Positions 31,020 through 40,851 are shown, counted from the stretch's first letter. The stretch: DNA of 64,000 nt from Cricetibacter osteomyelitidis (GCF_004340985.1 NZ_SLYB01000004.1:1-64000), one strand, 5' to 3'. Made by a program: numbers and translations. Notes: generated by a model not told the origin, from the sequence alone.

Positions 31020-31682
31020 TTAAAAGCCATTACGACCAAAAGCCTGCTGCCAATCCTGATCAAACTTATCAATCGCAGCAAACACTGCCGGATCTTGGAT
31101 AAATAGCTCTAATACATCCGTTCCTACGGTAATCGCCTGACACCCCGCAAGCATACAATCTAATACTTGGCGAGGTGTGCGGAAACTCGCCGCTAACACT
31201 TTACTATCCGGTTTATGCTGTGTTAACAAACTTTGCAACTCGTGCACAACAACAATACCGTCGCCGCTTTGTGAATCAATACGGTTCACATAAGGTGCGA
31301 TGTATTTTGCACCGGCAAGTGCCGCAAGAAAACCTTGTCCCGCACCATATACCGCAGTACCTAAAGTTGGAATACCCAATTGAGTTAATGCCCTAATCGC
31401 AATTAAACCATCTGCAGTAACCGGCACTTTCACAACAAGATTTTCCACACGCTCATAAAGTGCGGTCGCTTCTACGATCATTTCATCGGCATTGTGTGAT
31501 AACGTCTGTGCAAATAACGTTTTATCTTTACCGATAATTTGTTGTAGCTCCAATAGACATTGAAAAATCTCGGTTTTTTCTTTTGCTACGATACTAGGGT
31601 TAGTCGTTACCCCTTGGATAGGTAAAATTCGGGCTAAACGTTCCACATCCTTTAAATTTGCCGTATCAAGATAGAGTTCCAT
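31020..31682 (-). CDS. fsa: fructose-6-phosphate aldolase
   Basis: A 220-aa transaldolase-like enzyme that splits fructose-6-phosphate into dihydroxyacetone and glyceraldehyde-3-phosphate. The start [16 protein letters not shown] at 31682 gives exactly the E. coli FsaA length; an upstream in-frame ATG at 31697 is less likely. The Schiff-base Lys is in [10 protein letters not shown], and [15 protein letters not shown] and [17 protein letters not shown] are typical. Its place between srlD and srlM suggests it acts on the F6P produced by SrlD. Confidence 0.92.
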   Translation of the reverse strand: MELYLDTANLKDVERLARILPIQGVTTNPSIVAKEKTEIFQCLLELQQIIGKDKTLFAQTLSHNADEMIVEATALYERVENLVVKVPVTADGLIAIRALTQLGIPTLGTAVYGAGQGFLAALAGAKYIAPYVNRIDSQSGDGIVVVHELQSLLTQHKPDSKVLAASFRTPRQVLDCMLAGCQAITVGTDVLELFIQDPAVFAAIDKFDQDWQQAFGRNGF

Positions 31683-31706
31683 AATTATCTCCCTCAATAA
31701 ATGAAT

Positions 31707-31728
31707 TTAGGGCGAGTTCTCGCCCTAA
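31707..31728 (-). promoter_or_regulatory. intra-operon hairpin between srlD and fsa
   Basis: TTAGGGCGAG and CTCGCCCTAA make a perfect 10-bp stem with a 2-nt gap in the 49-bp space between srlD and fsa. With only a weak U-rich tail it is more likely an mRNA-stabilising or attenuating element than a full terminator. Confidence 0.6.
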
Positions 31729-31731
31729 TGA

Positions 31732-32511
31732 TTAAAACATTACTTGACCGCCGGTAATATTAATGGATTGACCGGTACAATAAGAAGCTTGTTCACTTGC
31801 ATAGAACAATAACACATTTAATACGTCTTGGTAATCACAGCCCCGCTTCAATGGTACTTTATCAATATAGACTTGTTCCACTTGATCAGCCGGAATACCC
31901 AATTTCTCCGCATATTGCGGAATTAAGGATTGGAACATCGGTGATTTCAATAAATTGCCTAACATCAACGAATTTACCGTAATGCCATTATCTGCCAAGT
32001 CCAGAGCTAAAGATTGTGTTAAACCTACACCACCGAATTTTGCCGCACTGTAGCCGGAATTATGCTTACTGCCCACCTTACCGGATTTGGAATTAATTTG
32101 GATAATACGGCCTTTGATACCGTCACGTACCATTAATTTCGCAAATTCGCGAGCACATAGGAAATAGCCTGTTAAATTCACTTTTACGGAAAAATCAAAA
32201 TCTTTCAATGCAAATTGTGTAATGGGTGCGGCTTTGGCAACACCGGCACTATAAACCAATAAATCCAAGCGACCAAATGCTTTATCCACATTCCGGGCAA
32301 GCTCAATAACGCTTTGTTCATCAGTAGCATCCACCTGAAAACCTTTCGCTTTTTGACCGCTCTTTTGATTAATTTCTGCTGCAATATGATCGGCATTTAC
32401 GCCATTTAAATCCGCTACGGCGACTTGATAACCGGCTTCAGCCAAACCGACACTTAAAAATGCACCTAGAGTTTGGCCGCCCCCAATCACAACAGCAACT
32501 TTACTACTCAT
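31732..32511 (-). CDS. srlD: sorbitol-6-phosphate 2-dehydrogenase
   Basis: A 259-aa classical SDR that oxidises sorbitol-6-phosphate to fructose-6-phosphate with NAD. The N-terminus SSKVAVVIGGGQTLGAFLS is the nucleotide-binding loop. The active-site Tyr and Lys are in SGYSAAKFGGVGLTQSLALD, followed by a typical SrlD C-terminus. It lies between the PTS genes and fsa. Confidence 0.95.
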   Translation of the reverse strand: MSSKVAVVIGGGQTLGAFLSVGLAEAGYQVAVADLNGVNADHIAAEINQKSGQKAKGFQVDATDEQSVIELARNVDKAFGRLDLLVYSAGVAKAAPITQFALKDFDFSVKVNLTGYFLCAREFAKLMVRDGIKGRIIQINSKSGKVGSKHNSGYSAAKFGGVGLTQSLALDLADNGITVNSLMLGNLLKSPMFQSLIPQYAEKLGIPADQVEQVYIDKVPLKRGCDYQDVLNVLLFYASEQASYCTGQSINITGGQVMF

Positions 32512-32521
32512 TTTATAACTC

Positions 32522-32887
32522 CTATAATCGACTAATTTTTAATTCTGTATTCACATCAATATCACTTGGCACGTTACCTGCTAAATGAATACATCCCGGA
32601 TATTCCGCAATAGTTGCACTATCAAATCGAAATGTAACATGACCAAGTTCTTTTAAATTGAAAGATGCTACACCACCAACTGACGTTACTTTATAATCTT
32701 GACTGCCAAACGAAACGATATCGCCAATTTCAACCTCTGTAACTAATTCGCCGTGTTGATGGATAAAGCAATAATCCTCTAAATCTGCCGGAGCACCTTG
32801 CTTGAAGGTGATTAACATATTTTCACCCAAAGCATCTTTGGCAAAATCCCCGACTTTTGTGATTAGAGTTTGATAAATCACCTTCAT
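32522..32887 (-). CDS. srlB: PTS sorbitol-specific EIIA component
   Basis: A 121-aa phosphocarrier. The start at ATG 32887 (MKVIYQTLITKVGDFAKDAL) fits the family length; an upstream in-frame start at 32947 would lie inside srlE. The phosphorylated His is probably in the DYCFIHQHGE segment. It passes phosphate from HPr to the EIIB domain of SrlE. Confidence 0.94.
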   Translation of the reverse strand: MKVIYQTLITKVGDFAKDALGENMLITFKQGAPADLEDYCFIHQHGELVTEVEIGDIVSFGSQDYKVTSVGGVASFNLKELGHVTFRFDSATIAEYPGCIHLAGNVPSDIDVNTELKISRL

Positions 32888-32897
32888 TTTGAACTCC

Positions 32898-33893
32898 CTA
32901 GTAAATAAATCCGGATACAAACCACGCCACCAATACAGTGGGTGCACCGGTTAAAAAACGACTTACTAACACCGATGGCACACCTACACGTACAGTATCT
33001 TGTTTTGCCTCTGCCATTGATAAGCCCACCGGAATAAAGTCACAAGCCGCTTGAGCGTTGATAGCGAATAATGCCGGTAATGCTAAGTGCGGCGGAATAT
33101 TACCCAAGCCGATTTGTACACCCACTAATACACCTATTACTTGAGCGATTACGGCTCCGGGGCCTAAGAACGGTGAAAGTAATGGAAATGAACAGATTAA
33201 TGCCAATGTAACCAAACCGATTGGGCTGTTTGCCAACGGTGTTAAACCGTGAGCAATCCAATCCCCCAAACCGGAAGCAATAATGATCCCGATTAATGCG
33301 GAAACGAAAGCCATAAACGGTAAAATCGTTTTTAATACGGTGTCAATGGTATCGCGGCCTGCTTGGAAAAATACCGCAACAATCGATCCCATCCCCATAC
33401 CGATTTTTGCCAATAAACCATCGCTTTGTTCAGTAATTTTTTTAGATGAATCGTAATCTTTCACTTTGTCTGTCTTGTTAGCTTCCACAGTTGATGCTGG
33501 CGTTGAGGCTTGAACTGTGTCATCTGTATCTATCAGTTTGATATTATTTTCTTTCACTGCGGAAACATAAATATCTTCTACAATAAATTCCGCTAACGGA
33601 CCTGATTTACCGGTAGCGTGAATATTAATTGTAGGGATGCGACGTTTAGGATATAAACCACAACGTAACGTACCGCCGCAGTCAATAATTACAACACCGA
33701 TTTCTTCAGTGCACGGTTCACCTTCTTTAAACCCGTCAACAGCTTCCCAACCGGTTAAATTCACTAACTGATCCACAATTGCAGGACGTGTACCCGCAGT
33801 CATATAAAGCACTTTTTTGCCTTCTACCACAGGAATAGTTAAAGGACCGCCCCAACCGCCATTGCCTTTTTCAATATAAATTGCATTTGCCAT
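32898..33893 (-). CDS. srlE: PTS sorbitol-specific EIIBC component
   Basis: A 331-aa protein with an N-terminal cytoplasmic EIIB domain (starting [20 protein letters not shown]; candidate phospho-Cys in [10 protein letters not shown]), a linker of about 35 residues, and a C-terminal membrane part with several helices ([20 protein letters not shown]). Together with SrlA it imports and phosphorylates sorbitol. Confidence 0.94.
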   Translation of the reverse strand: MANAIYIEKGNGGWGGPLTIPVVEGKKVLYMTAGTRPAIVDQLVNLTGWEAVDGFKEGEPCTEEIGVVIIDCGGTLRCGLYPKRRIPTINIHATGKSGPLAEFIVEDIYVSAVKENNIKLIDTDDTVQASTPASTVEANKTDKVKDYDSSKKITEQSDGLLAKIGMGMGSIVAVFFQAGRDTIDTVLKTILPFMAFVSALIGIIIASGLGDWIAHGLTPLANSPIGLVTLALICSFPLLSPFLGPGAVIAQVIGVLVGVQIGLGNIPPHLALPALFAINAQAACDFIPVGLSMAEAKQDTVRVGVPSVLVSRFLTGAPTVLVAWFVSGFIY

Positions 33894-33920
33894 AACTTAT
33901 TCTCCTTCTTAATTTCCGAG

Positions 33921-34466
33921 TTACAGGTGAACTTCACGATCAAGTTTGATATTCATACGTTTTTCAAAAAACGCCGTAGTAAAGTCGGTAATCCAACCCC
34001 GGAAGAAGTTTGTAACCATACCAACCAATAAATAAGATACTGCGAGTGGCGCAAGTGGAATACCTAATGTGGTTAAACCGTTTGCAATGCCAAGATACAC
34101 GAATAATTCACCCGGATTGATATGCGGGAATAAACCATTCATGGAGTGACAACTATAAGAAGATGCTGCATAGTAGCTTGGTTTGTAATATTCAGGTAAG
34201 AAACGACCTAAACTTAAGGTCATCGGATTACAGAATACGAAAGTACCGAATACCGGTAAAATAAAGTAGCGAGAAATCGGGTTGCCGGCACTACGTTGTG
34301 CCAAACGCTCAATACGTTCTTGACCAATAAACTTGATCAGCGCATTCATTACAACTAAAAGTGAGATCAATAACGGTAAAATACCTGTCACCATACTAAC
34401 AAATACTTCACCACCTTTTTGGAATAGCCCAATAAACCATTCCGCACCATGGGTAATCATTTCCAT
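33921..34466 (-). CDS. srlA: PTS sorbitol-specific EIIC component
   Basis: A 181-aa inner-membrane protein with about four helices ([35 protein letters not shown]). [20 protein letters not shown] is the typical GutA start. First gene of srlA-E-B-D-fsa-M-R. A consensus CRP operator lies about 90 bp upstream of its start codon. Confidence 0.95.
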   Translation of the reverse strand: MEMITHGAEWFIGLFQKGGEVFVSMVTGILPLLISLLVVMNALIKFIGQERIERLAQRSAGNPISRYFILPVFGTFVFCNPMTLSLGRFLPEYYKPSYYAASSYSCHSMNGLFPHINPGELFVYLGIANGLTTLGIPLAPLAVSYLLVGMVTNFFRGWITDFTTAFFEKRMNIKLDREVHL

Positions 34467-34532
34467 AATCGCCTCTTTCTGTTTAGGATGAATTTTAGAT
34501 TTCTGATCCCAAATTGAATCATTGGCGCCTAT

Positions 34533-34573
34533 ATTATGATATTTTGAAAGACAAATCTGTGATAAAGATCACA
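34533..34573 (-). promoter_or_regulatory. CRP operator and promoter of srlA
   Basis: TGTGA-TAAAGA-TCACA (34558-34573) is a perfect CRP consensus. A CATAAT -10 element at 34538-34533 on the minus strand places the operator centre about 40 bp before the predicted start site, as in class II CRP promoters. Confidence 0.85.
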
Positions 34574-34635
34574 AATTAAATATATTTTCTTTCAAAATAA
34601 AAGAAAATATATTTAATTTGATTAACAAACAAATA

Positions 34636-34674
34636 AAAAGTACGGTAAATTTCTGAGAAAGTTACCGCACTTTT
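34636..34674. terminator. uptake-signal dyad downstream of deoQ
   Basis: AAAAGTACGGTAA and TTACCGCACTTTT flank the loop ATTTCTGAGAAAG. The element differs at about two positions from the core of the dyad at 29739-29795. It probably terminates deoQ. Confidence 0.75.
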
Positions 34675-34702
34675 AGTATAAATTCATAATATTAATATAT
34701 AG

Positions 34703-35443
34703 TTAATCCCCGACAACACCAAACTCCGGCGGTAAAGGCAAATTGCAAATAACCCGATCAAATTGATTTAATTCACCGACATACGACTGTTGCACTTTTC
34801 CAATCTTGCTATCATCAAACACTAAAACACGGTTTTGTGTTTTCGCCATTGCTTTTAGTTTGATTTGCGTTTCATTCAATTTGAAACAAGTAACGCCTTG
34901 CTTAACGTCAACACCGGCCGCAGAAATAAAGGCTTTTGTGGTGCAAATCATATCTATTTCGGTGTTATTTTGAACCGGAGTGAGAAACGAATTTTCTCTT
35001 GAATAATCACCTCCGCACAAGATTAAACGACAGTTTGGTTTGTCTTGTAAAACCATAAAGGTGTTGATAGAACAACAAAGTGCGGTGAATTTTATAGAAT
35101 TTGGGATTTGAGAAGCAATAAAAGGAATAGTTGAACCGCAATCAAAAAAGATCACATCATTATCTTCTACTAACGCGGAAGCAATTTTTCCCACCTGCAT
35201 TTTTTCTGCGATATTCTTATTTTGCTGCTCTGTAATTAAATATTGATTTGATGTTTGCAGCTGGGGATCTCGTACAATGTACCCCCCCAGCAAAACAATC
35301 GAAGATGTTGTAGAATTTAAATCCCTCCTAATCGTCATTTCAGAAACATTCAGGATTTCTGCCGCATCTCGCAGATGCAATTTATCCATTTGTTTCAATA
35401 GAAACTCTAATTTTTGAATACGGGTATTAATTTTACTATCCAC
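34703..35443 (-). CDS. deoQ: DeoR-family regulator of deoxyribose genes
   Basis: A 246-aa repressor. The helix-turn-helix region is RDAAEILNVSEMTIRRDL, and the DeoRC sensor domain has DVIFFDCGSTIPFIASQI and KAFISAAGVDVKQGVT. It lies 16 bp after deoC and opposite deoK-deoP-deoX, the arrangement expected of DeoQ, which represses deoxyribose catabolism in Salmonella. The assignment rests on context plus family. Confidence 0.8.
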   Translation of the reverse strand: MDSKINTRIQKLEFLLKQMDKLHLRDAAEILNVSEMTIRRDLNSTTSSIVLLGGYIVRDPQLQTSNQYLITEQQNKNIAEKMQVGKIASALVEDNDVIFFDCGSTIPFIASQIPNSIKFTALCCSINTFMVLQDKPNCRLILCGGDYSRENSFLTPVQNNTEIDMICTTKAFISAAGVDVKQGVTCFKLNETQIKLKAMAKTQNRVLVFDDSKIGKVQQSYVGELNQFDRVICNLPLPPEFGVVGD

Positions 35444-35459
35444 AACATTATCTCCAAGA

Positions 35460-36134
35460 TCAATATTGGCTGTTAGTATCCGTTAATCCTTTAATAATTG
35501 CAATCCCCGCACTGGCACCGATACGCGTTGCACCCGCTTCAATCATGGCTACGGCAGTTTGCGTATCCCGCACACCGCCTGAGGCTTTAACACCAATCTT
35601 ATCTCCCACGGTTTGACGCATCAATTTCACATCTTCTACTGTCGCTCCACCTTTACTAAAGCCAGTAGATGTTTTCACAAACGCCACATTTAAATCCCGA
35701 CAAATTTCACAAGCTTTGACGATTTCTGCTTTTGTTAAAAGACAATTTTCTAAAATCACTTTCAACGGTATACCGTTACAGGCATTAAGAACCTGTTTAA
35801 TGTCATCTTGCACCGCTTCCCATTTTCCTGATTTAATCCATCCGACATTAAGTACCATATCCACTTCCGTCGCACCATTAGCAATCGCATTTTCCGTTTC
35901 AAACACTTTAACAACCGTCGTGTTAGCCCCTAAAGGAAAGCCTATCACTGTGCAAATTTTAACATTTGAATCCCGCAATACTTTTTTCGCAAAAGGAATA
36001 TGACAAGGATTAATACACACCGAATAAAAGTGATTCTCCATAGCTTCATTACACAAAGTGAGAATATCCTGCTCTGTTTTTTCCGGTGTTAGTGCAGTGT
36101 GATCAATATATTTAGCGATTTCATTTGCTTTCAT
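35460..36134 (-). CDS. deoC: deoxyribose-phosphate aldolase
   Basis: A 224-aa class I aldolase that cleaves 2-deoxyribose-5-phosphate to glyceraldehyde-3-phosphate and acetaldehyde. The YIDHTALTPEKTEQDI start, EVDMVLNVGWIKSG, the Schiff-base Lys in VAFVKTSTGFSKGGAT and the second Lys in GVKASGGVRD are all present. It is paired with deoQ and divergent from deoK. Confidence 0.97.
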   Translation of the reverse strand: MKANEIAKYIDHTALTPEKTEQDILTLCNEAMENHFYSVCINPCHIPFAKKVLRDSNVKICTVIGFPLGANTTVVKVFETENAIANGATEVDMVLNVGWIKSGKWEAVQDDIKQVLNACNGIPLKVILENCLLTKAEIVKACEICRDLNVAFVKTSTGFSKGGATVEDVKLMRQTVGDKIGVKASGGVRDTQTAVAMIEAGATRIGASAGIAIIKGLTDTNSQY

Positions 36135-36169
36135 TTGAATTTTCTCCTATTGGTTTTTGTCTTTTTTAT

Positions 36170-36233
36170 ATTATACATAAAAAAATATTGAAATTTGTGA
36201 TCTATGTCACTTTTTTAACATTTTATTTATAAT
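36170..36233. promoter_or_regulatory. shared CRP operator between divergent deoC and deoK promoters
   Basis: TGTGA-TCTATG-TCACT (36196-36211) is a near-perfect CRP site. TATAAT lies on the minus strand at 36175-36170 and on the plus strand at 36228-36233. The operator centre is therefore about 40 bp from each predicted start, so one CRP dimer could activate both arms. Confidence 0.8.
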
Positions 36234-36292
36234 ATCATAAATAACACACCAATTGTTACTATTTTAACATTCAAAAAAAATAAGGAGGCGTT

Positions 36293-37213
36293 ATGGAAAT
36301 TGCAGTTATTGGATCAAATATGGTGGATTTGATCACTTATATTGATGATATGCCTAAAATGGGAGAAACCCTCGAAGCACCTAACTTCCAAATGGGCTGC
36401 GGCGGTAAAGGGGCGAATCAGGCTATTGCAGCAGCAAAATTAGGTGCAAATGTAATGATGATGACCAAAGTGGGCGATGATGCATTTGCAGATAATACAA
36501 TCCGTAATTTTCAACAATATGGTGTTAATACGGAGTATGTAGAAAAAGTCCCCGGTGTATCTAGTGGGGTCGCACCTATTTTTGTAGATAAATCATCACA
36601 AAATCGTATTCTAATTATTAAAGGAGCCAACTCTCATCTGAAACCAAATGATATTGATAATGCAAAAGAGCGGTTAAAAAATTGCAAATTATTTATTTTG
36701 CAATTAGAGATACCATTAGAAACCGTCTATTATGCAATTGATTTTGCTAATAAAAATAACATTCCTGTAATCCTCAATCCGGCACCGGCCAGTAAAGATC
36801 TGGATATTAATTATGCATGTAAATGCGATTTCTTTATGCCGAATGAAACCGAGTTGGAAATTTTAACCGGTTTGCCTGTGGAAAATATGGAACAAATTCG
36901 CACAGCAGCAAATACCCTGCTTTCCAAAGGATTAAAAAATCTTATCGTCACTTTAGGCGAAAAAGGTTCTGTTTGGTTGCACGGTTCGGAAGTAACTTAT
37001 GTTGATCCTTATAAAGTTAATGCGGTTGATACCAGCGGAGCCGGTGATGCCTTTATCGGTTGCTTTGCCTATTACTACGTAAAATCACAAGATATTGTTG
37101 AATCAATGAAAATGGCTTCATTATTTTCTGCTTATAGCGTGACGGGGCAAGGAACTCAATCATCCTATCCGACAAAAGCACAATTTGATGAGTTCAAAAA
37201 ACAATATATTTAA
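36293..37213 (+). CDS. deoK: deoxyribokinase
   Basis: A 306-aa PfkB-family kinase that phosphorylates 2-deoxy-D-ribose for DeoC. The N-terminus IAVIGSNMVDLITYIDDMP and the stretch YACKCDFFMPNETELEILTG are specifically like Salmonella DeoK rather than RbsK. The catalytic motif DTSGAGDAF is intact. Ribosome-binding site AAGGAGG, first gene of deoK-deoP-deoX. Confidence 0.9.
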   Translation: MEIAVIGSNMVDLITYIDDMPKMGETLEAPNFQMGCGGKGANQAIAAAKLGANVMMMTKVGDDAFADNTIRNFQQYGVNTEYVEKVPGVSSGVAPIFVDKSSQNRILIIKGANSHLKPNDIDNAKERLKNCKLFILQLEIPLETVYYAIDFANKNNIPVILNPAPASKDLDINYACKCDFFMPNETELEILTGLPVENMEQIRTAANTLLSKGLKNLIVTLGEKGSVWLHGSEVTYVDPYKVNAVDTSGAGDAFIGCFAYYYVKSQDIVESMKMASLFSAYSVTGQGTQSSYPTKAQFDEFKKQYI

Positions 37214-37224
37214 GGAGAAATAGC

Positions 37225-38514
37225 ATGAAAAACATTCAACAAATGCCGGACGGCTATTTAAACAAAACACCGATATTTCAATTTATTCTATTATCTTGTC
37301 TATTTCCTTTATGGGGAGCTGCGGCAAGTTTAAATGATATTTTGATTACACAATTTAAAAGTGTCTTCACACTCAGTGATTTTGCCAGTGCATTAGTACA
37401 AAGTGCGTTCTATGGCGGGTATTTCCTTATCGCAATCCCGGCTTCATTGGTCATCAAAAAAACCAGTTATAAAATTGCAATTTTAGTTGGTTTGACGTTA
37501 TATATTATCGGATGTTCAATGTTCTATCCGGCCTCTCATATGGCAACTTATACCATGTTCCTTGCGGCGATTTTCTCTATTGCGATCGGATTAAGTTTTC
37601 TTGAAACTTCGGCAAATACTTACAGTTCAATGATTGGTCATAAAGATTACGCGACATTGCGTTTAAATATCAGTCAAACATTCTATCCGGTGGGGGCTAT
37701 TGCCGGTATATTGCTTGGTAAATATTTAATTTTCCAAGAGGGTGCGAGTTTACACGAACAAATCGCCACCATGACGCCGGATCAACTACACGCTTTCAAA
37801 TTGGCGACCTTGGAACATACATTACAACCTTACAAATATCTGATTTTTGTATTAATAGCCGTAACGCTTCTGTTCTTAATCACACCGTTCCCGAAATGTA
37901 AATCGGTTAATGATTCGACCGAACATAAAGATGTGCATTTTGTTGATACACTGAAATATCTCGCTAAAAATACCGCATTCAAAAAAGGGATTGTAGCTCA
38001 ATTCTTATATGTAGGTATGCAAGTTGCTGTATGGTCATTTACCATCCGTTTAGCATTAAATTTAAGTGAAATGAATGAACGTGATGCCTCTAATTTCATG
38101 GTGTACAGCTTTATCGGCTTTTTTATCGGAAAATTTGTTGCTAATTTCTTAATGACAAAATTTAAATCCGATCTTGTATTATTTGTTTATTCTATCTTAG
38201 GTGTATTTACTCTGGCTTATACCGCTTTCGTGCATGATTTCTCCGCCGTTTATGCCGCTATTTTTGCCAGTGTGCTATTTGGCCCTTGCTGGGCGACAAT
38301 TTACGCATCAGTATTAGATACCGTTGAACAAGAACACCGTGAAGTTGCAGGTGCTGTTGTGGTTATGTCTATTATCGGGGCTGCGGTTGTGCCGGCAATC
38401 CACGGTTATGTATCCGACACAATCGGTTCATTACAAACTGCATTCATTGTACCGCTATTCTGCTTTGCTTATGTAGGATATTATTTCTTTGACAAATACA
38501 AAACACATAAATAA
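37225..38514 (+). CDS. deoP: deoxyribose permease (FucP-type MFS)
   Basis: A 429-aa major-facilitator protein of the FucP family with 12 predicted helices (LLSCLFPLWGAAASLNDILI is a family signature). It starts 11 bp after deoK with GGAG upstream, and the operon position matches Salmonella deoP. The substrate, deoxyribose, is inferred from context. Confidence 0.87.
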   Translation: MKNIQQMPDGYLNKTPIFQFILLSCLFPLWGAAASLNDILITQFKSVFTLSDFASALVQSAFYGGYFLIAIPASLVIKKTSYKIAILVGLTLYIIGCSMFYPASHMATYTMFLAAIFSIAIGLSFLETSANTYSSMIGHKDYATLRLNISQTFYPVGAIAGILLGKYLIFQEGASLHEQIATMTPDQLHAFKLATLEHTLQPYKYLIFVLIAVTLLFLITPFPKCKSVNDSTEHKDVHFVDTLKYLAKNTAFKKGIVAQFLYVGMQVAVWSFTIRLALNLSEMNERDASNFMVYSFIGFFIGKFVANFLMTKFKSDLVLFVYSILGVFTLAYTAFVHDFSAVYAAIFASVLFGPCWATIYASVLDTVEQEHREVAGAVVVMSIIGAAVVPAIHGYVSDTIGSLQTAFIVPLFCFAYVGYYFFDKYKTHK

Positions 38515-38524
38515 GGAGCTAAAA

Positions 38525-39541
38525 ATGAAAAGTTATATTCATTTAAAAAAAGCATTATTTACTGAAAAAGAATATATTTTATTTGAAAATTCAGAATTCA
38601 AAGCGACTGCGTTTAAATACCCGTCAGGTATTGAAGCAATTAAATTAGAAAACAGTAAAGGTTTTGTCACAGTACTGCCATTTTACGGGCAAATCATTTG
38701 GGATGCCGAATTCTGCGGTAAAAACCTAAAAATGAAAAATATGTTTAGCGAACCTAAATGGGGAACAACCATCGTTGATACCTATGGTTGCTTTGCGTTC
38801 CATTCGGGCTTAATCCGTAACGGTTGCCCAAGCCCTGAAGATGATCACCCATTACACGGTGAAATGCCTTGTGCAATAATGGACAACGCCTGGCTAGTCG
38901 TTAGTGAAGGCTTATTAGGCATAGGCGGTCGTGTTGAATATATCAAAGGATTTGGCGATCATTATCTTGCAGAACCGGAATTAACTTTAAAAGCAAAAAG
39001 TTCATTATTTGAAATTCAAATGAAAGTAACTAATTTAGCTAATGTAGATATGCCATTGCAATATATGTGTCATATGAATTACTGCTATGAACATGGTGCG
39101 ACCTTCGCTCAAAATATTCCTACGCAAGCCATTCATTTGCGGGAAACGATTCCGGCACATGTTAAACCGACCCCTGAATGGCTCGCTTTTAACGAACAAA
39201 TCAAACAAGGTCAATACACGTTAGATTCATTAAGCAATGATCAAATGTATAATCCTGAAATTGTGTTCTTTATGGATAATTTACAGCAATATCAGGAAAA
39301 TTTAGAATATAGAATGATTTCACCGGACGGACATACTTATCTAACAAAATTTTCCTCAAAAGACTTTAATTATGCAACGCGTTGGATTTTGTATAATGAA
39401 GATCAACAGGTAGGCGCTTTCGTTCTACCTGCTACTTGCCGCCCGGAAGGCTATCTCGCAGCTAAAAATACCGGCAGCTTAATTATAATGAAACCGAAAG
39501 AAGTAAGAACCTTTAAAGTGGTTACCGGCGTTGAGTCATAA
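38525..39541 (+). CDS. deoX: DeoX: DUF4432 aldose-1-epimerase-like protein
   Basis: A 338-aa protein with a galactose-mutarotase-like beta-sandwich (GFVTVLPFYGQIIWDAEFCG, conserved His residues in HPLHGEMP and CHMNYCYEHG). The start at 38525 has AAGGAG 7 bp upstream; an earlier in-frame ATG inside deoP is unlikely. Known in Salmonella as deoX, possibly a deoxyribose mutarotase; the activity is inferred. Confidence 0.85.
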   Translation: MKSYIHLKKALFTEKEYILFENSEFKATAFKYPSGIEAIKLENSKGFVTVLPFYGQIIWDAEFCGKNLKMKNMFSEPKWGTTIVDTYGCFAFHSGLIRNGCPSPEDDHPLHGEMPCAIMDNAWLVVSEGLLGIGGRVEYIKGFGDHYLAEPELTLKAKSSLFEIQMKVTNLANVDMPLQYMCHMNYCYEHGATFAQNIPTQAIHLRETIPAHVKPTPEWLAFNEQIKQGQYTLDSLSNDQMYNPEIVFFMDNLQQYQENLEYRMISPDGHTYLTKFSSKDFNYATRWILYNEDQQVGAFVLPATCRPEGYLAAKNTGSLIIMKPKEVRTFKVVTGVES

Positions 39542-39597
39542 CTTTTGGGGTACAGCTCAAACCCACCGCACTTTTCATGTTTTCCGTTCAAGTCGGC

Positions 39598-39660
39598 AAA
39601 AGTGCGGTCAATATTTCAAAAGTTTTCCCGCAAAACTCCGCAAAATTTAACCGCACTTTT
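39598..39660. repeat. inverted-uptake-signal cassette joint, copy 1
   Basis: AAAAGTGCGGT, about 42 bp containing TTTCAAAAGTTTTCCCG, then ACCGCACTTTT. It follows the 3' end of the first membrane-immunity copy. The same element is found at nine more joints up to 52.4 kb. Confidence 0.85.
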
Positions 39661-39675
39661 GGCTAATACGCTATT

Positions 39676-40842
39676 TCACCAGTTTCTTTTTCCGTTCTTT
39701 AAACTTTGGCTTTGGGGGGTTCTTTCCATTTCTCTTCCATTGCCCCACGTGAGACCAAATCGGTTGATATGTAACGAACGCATTGGATATTCGTATAAGT
39801 TCGGGCAAGGCATAATGCCGTAACCCCATTGAACATTCTCTTCCACCGAGATAATTTTCATGTTCTTGAATTTACATTTTAATCTTAAACCTTCCTCGCG
39901 AGTGCCCATTTTAAACGACGGTAAGGCGTTTATATGCGGGGCGTCTTTGGCAAAATAATTTTCGATTTCCGCTTCCAATTGACTGTCTGTCGGCAATTTC
40001 CTGCAAAATAAACCGCCGTCTATCCAACCGAATAAAAAACGTTCCAGATATTCCAAAATACCCGGGCGGCTTTACAATGCTTCCATCATACTTGCTATCC
40101 GCTCCGGCGGGGTGTTCGGGTTCATAAAATCCACTAAAAAACGTTTCAATACTGCACCTTTGTTTTTTTGATACACTCCCGGTATCCACATAAAAATCAT
40201 TGGTAACCACATGGTATAATCCGACACTATCATTTGAGAGCCCCGTCGGGCATTGGCAAAATATTTCGCCTGTTGATAAGGATGCACCCAAAAAAAGACT
40301 CCGATTCCTATAAAGGCAAAATATTCCGGAAACGGGCGCATTAATTTCTTCACTTCCGTCAGATGAAACTTGTTATTTACATAGGTGTAAATAATCCCCC
40401 GTTTTCGGTCAAAGCGTACGCGGCGTTTGGTAGGCCAAATACAAAAAAGAACAAAAAGAATATTTGTTCCGGTGAGAATATAAATATGCCAAATAAAAAT
40501 CCCCCCCCTTTCATTTATAAGCTCTCTTTTCCAAGCAATAAACTCTTCTTTTGTTTGCCCCCATCTAGTAGTATTTGGATTTTCTGTTGAAGCTACCTCG
40601 TTAAATTGATTTTCAATCCATTTATTCGGTTGATAAGTAATTTGAATATTGTTCCATGTATTATCTTTATAACGTGGATCAATAAAATCATAATAAATCC
40701 CAATCATAATAAATACTAGAAAGAGAAGCTTGAGTATTCCCCAGCGTTTTTCTTTAACCTCAATTGTATTCTCACCCGTTTTTCTAAACCAACGACGCAT
40801 TAATCGTTGTTCTTTTGCATTCAGCTTTGTTTCTTCCGTCAT
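39676..40842 (-). pseudogene. multi-pass membrane protein, presumed VasX-type immunity, interrupted by in-frame stop
   Basis: The frame from 40842 encodes 256 aa to a TAA at 40074-40072, then continues in the same frame to 39676. The homologous copy at 41411-42587 has an E codon where this one has TAA, so a single substitution explains the break. The N-terminal part has four hydrophobic segments (KLLFLVFIMIGIYYDFI, IFIWHIYILTGTNILFVLF). A cytoplasmic-looking tail follows (EYLERFLFGWIDGGLFCRKL). It starts 9 bp after the truncated VasX tail. It may still work as a 256-aa product. Immunity function is inferred from position. Confidence 0.65.
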
Positions 40843-40851
40843 TATTGCCCC

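Noticed and set aside
35282..35288. C7 run inside deoQ as a possible phase-variation tract
   Set aside because: The frame is intact, and seven bases lies within the length of ordinary homopolymers; there is no evidence for switching.
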